A stretch of DNA of 64,000 nt from Cyclobacterium sp. 1_MG-2023 (GCF_030546805.1 NZ_JAUOPC010000002.1:124001-188000), one strand, 5' to 3'. Shown: positions 17,786 through 25,903, counted from the stretch's first letter. Notes: generated from the sequence alone by a model not told the origin. Made by a program: numbers and translations.

Positions 17786-18085
17786 CCGAAGAAGCCTGAA
17801 AGGCTTCAACACAAACAACCGTGTGGTGTCAACCCACGGAAACCTGAATAAAATGCCAATCGGTTTTGGCGGTATTGTTGCTTTTTTTTCGCAACAATGC
17901 TGACAAAATCACAACGGAACAGCCTTTTGCTGAAACTACCCATTAATCTATACGCCAAACGAAAACCCCTTTAGGGGTGATATTTTTGTAGCCGGTGGCC
18001 CTAGCCACCGGATTAAATTATGACCAATCCATCTTGATTTTGGCGGTATTGTTGCTTTTTTTTTCGCAACAATGCTGACAAAATC
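17786..18085 (+). repeat. Palindromic repeat array VI (D-A-B-A)
   Basis: Modules: D 17787-17839, A 17861-17910, B 17962-18012, A 18036-18085; A starts are 175 bp apart. The last A ends 3 bp from the stop codon of the minus-strand sulfatase, so it forms that gene's 3' flank. Orientation is the same as all other arrays although the adjacent gene points the other way. Confidence 0.9.
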
Positions 18086-18088
18086 TCC

Positions 18089-19612
18089 TTAACGCAGACT
18101 TTTTACCTGATCAGGATAGGGTACGAATTGCCCGGTAGCGTTTATTGTTGGCATTTGTGCTTTGGTCTCTTTCAATAATATCGTCATCAATTCAGCCATT
18201 TCTTTGGTTTTAGTCTTATTGGTCTTGCTTAGCTCTGTGGATTCACTGATATCATCTCTTAAGTTAAACAATTCAAATTTTTGATCCACATGGTAGTAGA
18301 TCAGCTTCCAGTTTCCCTTTCTGACGACACTGTAAGGTGGGGTGTAATAGGTGTTAGGGAAGTGCCAAAGTAGTGGTCTGTCCCCAGAATTAGAACCCTC
18401 CCCTTTTAAAAGAGGAACAAAGCTTTGGCCATCTATACTTTTATTTGCCAAGCTATTAAGTCCTGCCATTTCTAAAAAGGTTGGAAAAATATCCTCGATG
18501 ATAATACAATCATCTGAAACTGTTCCCGGATTGGTCACACCTGGCCACTTGACCAATACGGGGACCCTGATTCCTCCTTCATATGGGCCTAATTTATGTC
18601 CTCTCAAAGGAAGGTTTTGAGGTGCCTGCGGATGGGGACCATTGTCAGACATAAAAACAACAATCGTATTGTCATTCACACCGAGTTTTTCCAGGTGATT
18701 CATAATGTCTCCCAAGGATTTGTCAATGCCCTCAATCATTGACGCGTAGGTAGCCTCCTGTTCGTTTAGCCCCTGATCTATATAATTTTGGTAATAGCGG
18801 TCATCTTTTTCCCTAGGAGGATGATTGGCATAATGTGATAGGTACAGGTAAAAAGGTTTGTTGTCCTTCACTGCCTTTGAAACTGCTTTTAGTCCTTCTC
18901 TGGTCAGTGCTTCAGTTAGGTAAATGGCTTCGCCATGATAAGCTTCCAGGCCGGGTAAATCCAATAAAGGGTTGCCCCGACCTTTCCAAGCTCCGCTAAA
19001 GTTATGTGTACCCAGGTAGCTCCCAGGGCCACCTGCTGCATTTCCACCAATGTTTAAGTCAAAACCCAAGTTTAATGGGTTCTCTCCTGGCGTGCCTAAT
19101 GCCCCAAAATGTGCTTTCCCCACATGAATGGTCCTATAATCATTTTGACTCAATAGCAGCGGTAAGTTCTCGGCATAAAAGAAGGTATGAGGAATATTAG
19201 GGACAGGGCTCAGGCCATTTAGGTTCCAATCGGGGGATTTTACCACCTCGTGATCACTATCAGGTGATACGTCTTTTTTTAAGGTCCAGTTGGTAACCTT
19301 ATGTCTGGCAGCATTTATTCCCGTCATTAAACTTATCCTAGAAGGAGTACAGACTGCACTGGCATAAGCTTGTGTGAATTTCATTCCCTCTCGGGCCAAT
19401 CTCTCCATATTGGGAGTTTGATACCTTTCGTTGAGTGCAGTGACTTCTTTATAAAATGGTACCGAAGTATCTTGCCATCCCATGTCACCTACAAAGAAGA
19501 AAACGATATTAGGTTGTTTTTTCTTTTTAGGAATTCCCGATCCATGTACTGCGCCTAAAGACACTACAAATAGAAAGCCCAATAGGATAAATTTTACAGG
19601 TAGTTTTATCAT
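18089..19612 (-). CDS. Secreted sulfatase (type I, formylglycine-dependent fold) with altered metal-site residue
   Basis: 507 residues with an N-terminal signal peptide (to about residue 25). The S1 sulfatase signature is present: Cys88 in AVCTPSRISLMTG is the Cys converted to formylglycine. The C-terminal metal ligands are in VFMSDNGPH, with further motifs HVGKAHFGALG and LRGHKLGPYEGGIRVP. The first metal motif reads VGDMGWQD where family members normally have DDMG, so the first ligand is Gly42. This may weaken calcium binding and activity. The enzyme would remove sulfate esters from glycans. It follows the glycosidase-like gene at 19855-20925 on the same strand by 242 bp, a pairing usual in sulfated-polysaccharide loci. 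Confidence 0.9.
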   Translation of the reverse strand: MIKLPVKFILLGFLFVVSLGAVHGSGIPKKKKQPNIVFFFVGDMGWQDTSVPFYKEVTALNERYQTPNMERLAREGMKFTQAYASAVCTPSRISLMTGINAARHKVTNWTLKKDVSPDSDHEVVKSPDWNLNGLSPVPNIPHTFFYAENLPLLLSQNDYRTIHVGKAHFGALGTPGENPLNLGFDLNIGGNAAGGPGSYLGTHNFSGAWKGRGNPLLDLPGLEAYHGEAIYLTEALTREGLKAVSKAVKDNKPFYLYLSHYANHPPREKDDRYYQNYIDQGLNEQEATYASMIEGIDKSLGDIMNHLEKLGVNDNTIVVFMSDNGPHPQAPQNLPLRGHKLGPYEGGIRVPVLVKWPGVTNPGTVSDDCIIIEDIFPTFLEMAGLNSLANKSIDGQSFVPLLKGEGSNSGDRPLLWHFPNTYYTPPYSVVRKGNWKLIYYHVDQKFELFNLRDDISESTELSKTNKTKTKEMAELMTILLKETKAQMPTINATGQFVPYPDQVKSLR

Positions 19613-19854
19613 TATTCTATAGCTATTTGGTTGGCATAATAAGTATATGCATATTTTGGCCTTTCCTTCATGCCATGAAAGGTGCTGATTTTAGTATGGA
19701 CACGCATCCAATGCTCATTTACCATTTTAGCCTTTTGAACTGGGCAAGGTTTCGATACTGGATAAAATTAAGATTTCACTAAATTCAATGGATCCGTACT
19801 ACCAATATAGTATAGAAAAGTTAACTATTCCGATTCAACGTTCTTAAATACATT

Positions 19855-20925
19855 TTAATATTGAGCATTTTCTTTTACAGGAATGGTTACAATAAAGGAT
19901 TCGTTTCCCACCTTGCAGGCCAGTCCCAATACCTTCACTATTCCTTGTTCTTGATACACAAAAGGCCTTTCCATCCTGTCGGGCTTGATGTCTTCCCCTC
20001 GCAGGGTAGGGATGGCTTTGGTCATAATCTCAAAATCTTCCGTTTTTTCCCAATGAATACCATCCGTAGAGCTTACCAGACCTATAAAAGTATGGGAATG
20101 AAAAATCCCATAGTATTTCTCTCTTGTTTGGTCATACCATAAAGACATGTCTTCAGTATCCATATAATCGATTACAGGCTTTGGTTGAATGATGAAAGGT
20201 CCCTTGGGGCTATCAGCTATGGCCATGGCTTGATTGCGTACAAAATTTTCATCATTAGGCTTGTCTCCTTTGATAATTAGGTAATACCTTCCGTCCTTTC
20301 CCTGATCAACTGCAGGATTTACCGTTAAAGTACTTATTGGGCCTGATGGCTCAATCAACGGCTTGTCAGATCGCTCCCAAGGGCCATCAAGACTTTCAGC
20401 AACTGCAACACCGGTTCTTTGGTTTGGGCGTAGGATTTTCCAGTTGGGATGACTATAGCCAGTTGTACTGGTTTCTTGGAGTTCTTTGTCGGAATAGCTG
20501 TCGTCTTCGCCCATATTGGTGGAGATATAGTACAAATAATATTTCCCATTAAAGTTTTTGATTTTTGGGTTATGTGCTGTTATGGCATCCCAATGACCCT
20601 TTCCTCGCCCTTTTAAGACTGTTTCCTTATATTTCCACGGCCCGCTTGGCTTGTCTGAAACTGCATGGGCTATTTCTGAGTAAATCAACCATCCGGTGAA
20701 TTGGCTGGACTTTGGCCATCTGGAGTAAAACAGGTGATACTGTCCATCCTCACCCTTTAGAATGGAACCTCCCCAATTAAAGTAATCCTCAGAAATAAAA
20801 ATATTATCTTCTGAAATGGCTTGGAGTTGATCTTTGATCTTCTGATTAGTTTGCGCCTTTGAGGCTTGAAAAAAGAATAAAAAGAGTATAAAGAGAGCTA
20901 GAGGTTTTTTGCTGGAACTCATCAT
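19855..20925 (-). CDS. Secreted five-bladed beta-propeller glycosidase-like protein (GH43/GH117 type)
   Basis: 356 residues with a signal peptide (LALFILFLFFFQASKAQ). Repeated propeller blades of the GH43/GH62/GH117 superfamily are visible: WGGSILKGEDGQYHLFYSRW, KGHWDAITAHNPKIKNFNGKYYLYYIS, GRYYLIIKGD, EKYYGIFHS. The AHNPKI and DMSLWYD segments are the likely active-site surroundings. The exact family and substrate cannot be assigned by eye. It is transcribed toward the sulfatase, so the two probably act on the same sulfated glycan. A second Met at 20922 is an equivalent start. From 19613 to 19854 no other gene or structure was seen. Confidence 0.75.
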   Translation of the reverse strand: MMSSSKKPLALFILFLFFFQASKAQTNQKIKDQLQAISEDNIFISEDYFNWGGSILKGEDGQYHLFYSRWPKSSQFTGWLIYSEIAHAVSDKPSGPWKYKETVLKGRGKGHWDAITAHNPKIKNFNGKYYLYYISTNMGEDDSYSDKELQETSTTGYSHPNWKILRPNQRTGVAVAESLDGPWERSDKPLIEPSGPISTLTVNPAVDQGKDGRYYLIIKGDKPNDENFVRNQAMAIADSPKGPFIIQPKPVIDYMDTEDMSLWYDQTREKYYGIFHSHTFIGLVSSTDGIHWEKTEDFEIMTKAIPTLRGEDIKPDRMERPFVYQEQGIVKVLGLACKVGNESFIVTIPVKENAQY

Positions 20926-21160
20926 TATTTTTTAAATATTTATTTTGAAGCAATAATGTTAAATTTTATTTAAGCTTTATCTATCGATCATCGATTCAAA
21001 AAGCTGGATTGCATAAGGGGCAGTATGCTTGGATAAATAGGAGAGCGAGAGGTACGAATTAGTAAGCCTTATATCAGCAGGTTCTATAACTGCTTAGGTA
21101 TGAATTTTTGCTTTCTTCCCTTTTCCCTTGGCAGGTGCAAGATATGATTTTTGGTTTTCT
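20926..21160. other. Upstream region of the minus-strand glycosidase, AT-rich
   Basis: No ORF or repeat module was recognised. The promoter for the minus-strand gene should lie here, but no clear TAnnTTTG element was found. Confidence 0.4.
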
Positions 21161-21164
21161 TCTG

Positions 21165-21275
21165 CTACATAAAATTAATGCAAAACAATTTAATTTTGGA
21201 TTTAGTCCAATTAATACAATACAAGATTATGATGCTGCAATAAGTAGGATTGCAGAATTACCAAAATCGTACACC
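21165..21275 (+). pseudogene. Remnant of a third higBA locus, truncated at an arm C repeat
   Basis: The frame reads HKINAKQF, matching the HigB C-terminus (YDKIDAKTI), then runs without a stop into SPINTIQDYDAAISRIAEL. That matches the HigA N-terminus of copy 2 (RPIKTEQDYDLAIGRIEEL). The similarity stops at about 21270 and arm C begins at 21289. The rest of higB (upstream) and the higA helix-turn-helix are missing. This is a decayed higB 3' end plus higA 5' end in its native order. Confidence 0.75.
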
Positions 21276-21288
21276 AAGTCCTATGATT

Positions 21289-21512
21289 ACACCAAGCCCT
21301 AAAAGGGCGCAATATCTCAGCCAAGGGTGTCAGCCCTTGGGATAAAATGATCCACTCATCTTGGTTTTGGCGGTATTGTTGCCTTTTTTTTGCAACAATG
21401 CTGACAAAATCTCAACGGTACAGCCTTTTACCGAAACTACCCATTAATCTTTACGCCAAAGGAAAACCCCTTTAGGGGTGAAATGATTATAGCCGGTGGC
21501 CCTAGTTACCGG
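21289..21512 (+). repeat. Palindromic repeat array VII (C-A-B)
   Basis: Modules: C 21289-21340, A 21363-21411, B 21463-21512 (with GTTACCGG instead of GCCACCGG). The usual linker after B (ATGATCCACCCATCTT) is present, but the final module A is absent. It begins about 15 bp after the higBA remnant ends. Confidence 0.88.
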
Positions 21513-21760
21513 ATTAAATAATGATCCACCCATCTTCCTCATGATCGTTGTTTTCTTTTGGTAATGAATTGACCTTATAATCTGAATTTTACGGGGACGG
21601 GGTGATTTCTCTGAATATCCACTGTTTATTTTTTTCTTGATAAAAAAACGAACCAAAAAAATCAAGGCTGTCAAATCTTATTTCAAATGATGGACAAGGT
21701 GTATGGAAAATATTTCATTTACATTACCATCATTTGATTTTTTGTACAGAATTCCAGGCT

Positions 21761-21802
21761 AAAAATGAGTGGATCTCCCAATTGGAGCTAACTCATTTTT
21801 TT
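21761..21802 (+). terminator. Terminator-like hairpin in an otherwise empty stretch
   Basis: AAAAATGAGT (21761-21770) pairs with ACTCATTTTT (21791-21800), and an inner CTCC/GGAG stem surrounds CAATT; two more T follow. No gene ends nearby, so its role is unclear. Otherwise 21513-21933 holds nothing recognisable. Confidence 0.5.
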
Positions 21803-21933
21803 AACGCTTTCCATCCTGCACCAAAAACCATAAGCTTTGAAGGCCGGAAATGTCTGGAATAACATGCTGTCGTAATGTATAAGTCTATCCAACTATCAAC
21901 TCACTGAATGAACCTAAATTTCTCAACCTATTG

Positions 21934-22103
21934 AACCCGAAATATGCAATAGACAATCTATTACGTGCTGAAATCGCTTCAAAATCAGCCACTTCGTTGC
22001 TGTTTTCAATTTCACCATAGCGGTGCTATGCTAAAATATCAAAACAGCCTGATTTTCTTGCGATTGCAACACTCATTACGAATCCTATTACATAATCCGG
22101 GTT
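21934..22103 (+). repeat. R2 MITE-like element, intact copy (170 bp)
   Basis: The ends are imperfect terminal inverted repeats: AACCCGAAATATGCAATAG on the left, and CTATTACATAATCCGGGTT on the right, whose complement matches at 16 of 19 positions. The interior holds nested inverted repeats GCTGTTTT...AAAACAGC and CATAGC-ggt-GCTATG. There is no ORF, so any movement would need a transposase in trans. Remnants with the same ends lie at 4222-4350, 9723-9800 and 30799-30862. The right end abuts the lead sequence of arm B. Confidence 0.75.
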
Positions 22104-22111
22104 TATTCTCT

Positions 22112-22776
22112 ACCGAAACTACCCATTAATCTTTACGCCAAACGAAAACCTCTTTAGGGGTGAAATGATTATAGCCGGTGGCCTCAGCCACCGGATTAAA
22201 TTATGATTAACCCATCTTGGTTTTGGCGGCATTGTTGCCTTTTTTTCGCAACAATACTGACAAAATCACAACGTCTATATTTTACCAAAAAACGCAAATC
22301 AAATTTTAAGACAACACCAAGCCCTAAAAGGGCGCAATATTTCAGCCAAGGGTGTCAGCCCTTGGGATAAAATGACCCATCCATCTTGATTTTGGCGGCA
22401 TTGTTGCCATTTTCTGCAACAATGCTGACAAAATCACAACGGCTATATTTTACCAAAAAATGCACATAAAATTCTAAGACAACACCAAGCCCTAAAAGGG
22501 CGCAATATTTCAGCCAAGGGTGTCAGCCCTTGGGATAAAATGATCCACCCATCTTGATTTTGGCGGCATTGTTGCCTTTTTTTTCGCAACAATACTGACA
22601 AAATCACAACGGTATAGCCTTTTACCAAAGCTACCCATTAATCTTAACGCCAACCGAAAACCCCTTTAGGAGTGATAGGATTATAGCCAGTGGCTTCAGC
22701 CACCGGATTAGTGAAATAGATGATATCGATTTTGGCGGTATTGTTGCCATTTTTCTGCAACAATGCTGACAAAATC
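22112..22776 (+). repeat. Palindromic repeat array VIII (B-A-C-A-C-A-B-A)
   Basis: Modules: B 22145-22194, A 22219-22267, C 22315-22365, A 22388-22435, C 22483-22534, A 22556-22605, B 22655-22706, A 22728-22776. A starts are 169, 168 and 172 bp apart. In the first B the mini-hairpin is ACCTC-ttt-AGGGGT. The two C-A units are nearly identical over their whole length, suggesting a recent duplication of one 168-bp unit. It is the last array in the window. Confidence 0.9.
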
Positions 22777-22902
22777 TCCACCGAAGTTAACCTAGTAGAC
22801 ATGACTCCTCACCCATATGCCTCCTGAATTCCAATGAAAATCCCCCCTTGATGGAAATGTTTGTCCTATAATTGTAAATTGGCTTACCAAAGGAAAAAAA
22901 CA

Positions 22903-25047
22903 ATGAATTATATAAAAATTAGTAGTGCTATTGGGATTTTATTGTTTTTGTTTATTCAATTTAATCCCAACGCCTTTGCATCGGCAAGCCAAATTAATAA
23001 AAACGAGCTCACGATTTATGTAGCCCCAAATGGAGACGATAAGAACGAGGGCACAATGGACCAACCATTGGCAAGTCTTATTGGCGCTCGTGATTGGATT
23101 AGAAATCACAAAAAGAATACTGGGTTTACCGGTCCGGTTACCGTGCTGATACGTGGAGGAGAATACCAGATGTCAGCTCCCTTTGAATTGTACCCTCAAG
23201 ATGGAGGCTCGGAAGAAGCTCCCGTGGTGTATAAGGCCTATCAAGATGAAAAACCAATATTCAGCGGTGGTAAAAAACTAATCGGATTTAAAGCAAATGC
23301 CCAAGGTGTATGGGAACTGGATGTGCCGGAAAGTCGCCTTTATAAATGGCGATTTGACCAGTTGTATGTCAACGGGAAAAGGGCAACTTTGGCACGTACC
23401 CCCAATGAAGATTTTATGCACATAAGCGCAGTGAAGCAAAATGATTGGATCAAAGGTGCCGGCAGGGTGGTACAAAAAGCCGAGCAGGTGCTTTCGTTTG
23501 ACGAAGAAAACTTTGCCCATTTGGAAGGGATTACCGATCAGGAACTAGGGAATGTTCGTTTCAGAACCTACCACAAGTGGGATTTCACCATGCGCCACAT
23601 TGATAAATTGGACAGAGACAGTGCCCGCGTGTTTACTTCCGGTAAAGGAATGAAACCTTGGAACCCCATTAAGGAGGGAGGTAGGATTGTATTTGAAAAT
23701 TTTGCTGCCGCTTTGGATGCAGCAGGAGAGTGGTTTTTAAATCCTGAAGGCACTTTGTATTATATTCCTCGTCCCGGAGAGCAACCCGAGAATGCGGAAG
23801 TATTTGCACCCGTGCTGGAAAACTTGGTATTGGTAAAAGGAGATGCTGCCAATGGGAAGCCCGTTGAGCATGTCCGATTTGAAGGTCTTTCTTTTATGCA
23901 TTGCCATTATGCGGTTCCTCCCACCGGTTCTGAGCCCAATCAGGCGGCTGCTTTAATCAATGCGGCAGTGATGCTAGAAGGTGCAAACCATGTTGATTTT
24001 GTAAATTGTGAAATTTCTAAAACTGGACAACACGCCTTGTGGTATGGCAAGGCCTGCCATAATTCTACGGTTGAACGCAGTTATTTATATGATTTGGGTG
24101 GAGGAGGAATTTACCTTGGAGACTTCCGACCCCAAAAAGGTGAAAACCATACTTCCCATATAAAACTGCACAATAATATCCTGCAGACCGGAGGTTTGGA
24201 ATATCCTTCCGCAGTAGGCGTATGGGTAGGCCATAGTTCTGACAATGAAATCAGCCACAACGATATAGGTAATTTTTATTATACCGGAATTTCAGTTGGC
24301 TGGGTTTGGGGATATGGCGAAAGCAACGCCAAAAGGAATAAGGTAGTTAACAATCATATCCACCATATTGGTTGGACCCTGCTTAGTGATATGGCAGCGG
24401 TTTATACCCTGGGTAAATCAGAAGGAACAGTCATCAGTAATAATATTGTTCATCATGTACATGCCTACTCCTATGGTGGTTGGGGCTTGTATACAGATGA
24501 AGGTTCCTCTGATATTGTAATGGAAAATAACCTGGTTTACAGTACCAAAACCGGCGGTTTTCATCAACATTACGGAGCAAACAATACCATTCGAAATAAT
24601 ATTTTTGCCTATGCTAAAATGTACCAAGCCCAATGTACACGGGTGGAAGAGCACAGGTCTTTTGATTTTATGAACAATATTATCGTCTTCGATGAAGGCG
24701 TTGTGTTGCAAGGTGCCTGGGAAAAGATTGACATTGCCATGGATCATAATATGTATTGGAATACGGGAGGAGAGGAGTACGATTTTAACGGTAAAAGCTT
24801 TTCAGAATGGCAAAAATTCGGGCATGACCAACACAGTCTTATTTTAGATCCGCGATTTAAAGATCCTAAAAACTTCAACTTCGAATTCAGAAGCAAAAAA
24901 GCCATTAAGCGCATAGACTTTAAACCATTTGACCTTGATGAAAGTGGGGTATATGGTGATGAGGCATGGAAAGAAAAAGCCAAGCTGCCTTCAGGGATAT
25001 TGGAAGCATTTGATGAACAGGTAAAGGAGAATATGGAAAAGGAATAG
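22903..25047 (+). CDS. Secreted right-handed parallel beta-helix protein, probable polysaccharide-degrading enzyme (GH141-like)
   Basis: 714 residues from ATG 22903, which gives a signal peptide (MNYIKISSAIGILLFLFIQ); the upstream frame from 22861 is AT-rich leader. The N-terminal part reads IYVAPNGDDKNEGTMDQPLA then GARDWIRNH, the typical start of secreted beta-helix glycosidases. It continues with VTVLIRGGEYQMSAPFEL, FSGGKKLIGF and FDQLYVNGKRATLARTPNE. Residues ~330-640 contain many short coils with Asn ladders (HIKLHNNILQTGG, NNHIHHIGWTLLSD, VMENNLVYSTKTGG). The layout resembles GH141 (fucosidase/xylanase) proteins, but a family call needs a search. With the sulfatase and deacetylase nearby it fits glycan breakdown. 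Confidence 0.8.
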   Translation: MNYIKISSAIGILLFLFIQFNPNAFASASQINKNELTIYVAPNGDDKNEGTMDQPLASLIGARDWIRNHKKNTGFTGPVTVLIRGGEYQMSAPFELYPQDGGSEEAPVVYKAYQDEKPIFSGGKKLIGFKANAQGVWELDVPESRLYKWRFDQLYVNGKRATLARTPNEDFMHISAVKQNDWIKGAGRVVQKAEQVLSFDEENFAHLEGITDQELGNVRFRTYHKWDFTMRHIDKLDRDSARVFTSGKGMKPWNPIKEGGRIVFENFAAALDAAGEWFLNPEGTLYYIPRPGEQPENAEVFAPVLENLVLVKGDAANGKPVEHVRFEGLSFMHCHYAVPPTGSEPNQAAALINAAVMLEGANHVDFVNCEISKTGQHALWYGKACHNSTVERSYLYDLGGGGIYLGDFRPQKGENHTSHIKLHNNILQTGGLEYPSAVGVWVGHSSDNEISHNDIGNFYYTGISVGWVWGYGESNAKRNKVVNNHIHHIGWTLLSDMAAVYTLGKSEGTVISNNIVHHVHAYSYGGWGLYTDEGSSDIVMENNLVYSTKTGGFHQHYGANNTIRNNIFAYAKMYQAQCTRVEEHRSFDFMNNIIVFDEGVVLQGAWEKIDIAMDHNMYWNTGGEEYDFNGKSFSEWQKFGHDQHSLILDPRFKDPKNFNFEFRSKKAIKRIDFKPFDLDESGVYGDEAWKEKAKLPSGILEAFDEQVKENMEKE

Positions 25048-25430
25048 GAAAACATTTGATCCCATCAGGAAAGGTGACGTTTATTTGGTCAAGCAGCATC
25101 CTCCATTAGATAGCCACAGAAAAAGCAGATCAGGACCCCCCCCCCTTTCTCCCCCTTTTGGGGATTTTGTCACATTGGGAGTCAACGGATACGGTATACC
25201 CGTTCGCTTTCTCAGCCCGATGAATTTAAATCCAATCAACATAAAATTCGCATTTCAGCAACTCCCCCTTCAAGGGGGCAGGGGGATTTATACGGGAAAG
25301 TAATTCTATTTCAACTTGATATTTTAGAATGTTTGCGTCAGAATTCCCTCCCGACTTTGGTCTGGACAAGCTCTTTTTTTTGATTGGGGGATTTTGTTAT
25401 TTCTAAGATTGTTTAGTGGCAGTAATAATA
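25048..25430. other. Intergenic region with C-rich/G-rich complementary tracts
   Basis: A run of about ten C at 25136-25145 is followed by CTCCCCCTTTTGGGG, and a second unit CCCCCTTCAAGGGGGCAGGGGG lies near 25264-25285. These look like decayed short palindromes of the CCCTTNAAGGG type that are common between Bacteroidota genes. The short ORF across them is not credible. Confidence 0.45.
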
Positions 25431-25477
25431 AAAAAAAAAGCCCTGACTACCTTCTAAAGTAATCAGGGCTTTTTTTG
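25431..25477 (-). terminator. Bidirectional terminator at the ssrA 3' end
   Basis: AGCCCTGACTAC (25439-25450) pairs with GTAATCAGGGCT (25459-25470). A ten-A run precedes it and a T-run follows, so it can terminate ssrA on the minus strand and any plus-strand read-through from the beta-helix gene. Confidence 0.85.
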
Positions 25478-25879
25478 TGGAGCTGGCGGGAGTCGAACCC
25501 GCGTCCAGATAGGGAAACACCGTACCGTCTACATGCTTAGTCAACTATTGAATTGTCGACCGAAAACCGCTGGTTGACACACCTACTTTCGGCTTATCTG
25601 CTGATCTTAGCCCTGCTTAGCAGCATCACAGAGAGCAGCACTGTCAAGTCGACACCCCAAATCCATCCGGACAGCGCAACGGATGGTGGGATGTGGCCGG
25701 GGAGCATCTATCGAAGCTCAACCCTTTAAGCATTATCTATTCCCCTAAGGGTAAGATTAGGCAGCCATGGCGTAATTATCTTCGCCAATTAGGATTTGTA
25801 TGAATCTTTCAAGGCCGTACATACTCCAGCCTGCATGCGAGCCCAATCTTCACTCCTACTGTCAAAACCGGTCAGCCCC
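25478..25879 (-). ncRNA. ssrA: Transfer-messenger RNA (tmRNA)
   Basis: On the minus strand the 5' end is GGGGCTGACCGG and the 3' end is GGGTTCGACTCCCGCCAGCTCCA, which form the tRNA-like domain with a T-arm and encoded CCA. The tag frame reads GGC GAA GAT AAT TAC GCC ATG GCT GCC TAA (GEDNYAMAA-stop, bases 25757-25786), of the Bacteroidota G-E-x-x-Y-A-x-A-A type. The length of ~402 nt and pseudoknot-rich interior are normal. tmRNA rescues stalled ribosomes with SmpB, which is not in this window. Confidence 0.97.
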
Positions 25880-25895
25880 ATTTGAATTAAGTTGA

Positions 25896-25903
25896 CAAAA
25901 CTA
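25896..25903 (-). promoter_or_regulatory. Predicted -7 element of ssrA
   Basis: On the minus strand this reads TAGTTTTG (TAnnTTTG). It is 16 bases upstream of the mature 5' end, leaving a short leader that RNase P would remove. Confidence 0.5.

Noticed and set aside
13267-18085. Chromosomal integron with attC sites around TA cassettes
   Set aside because: No tyrosine integrase is in the window, module A lacks the RYYYAAC/GTTRRRY core pair of attC, and most modules sit back to back without a cassette between them.
7295-22776. CRISPR array
   Set aside because: The ~169-bp period does not consist of a short constant repeat with unique ~30-bp spacers; both module types are themselves repeated and there are no cas genes.
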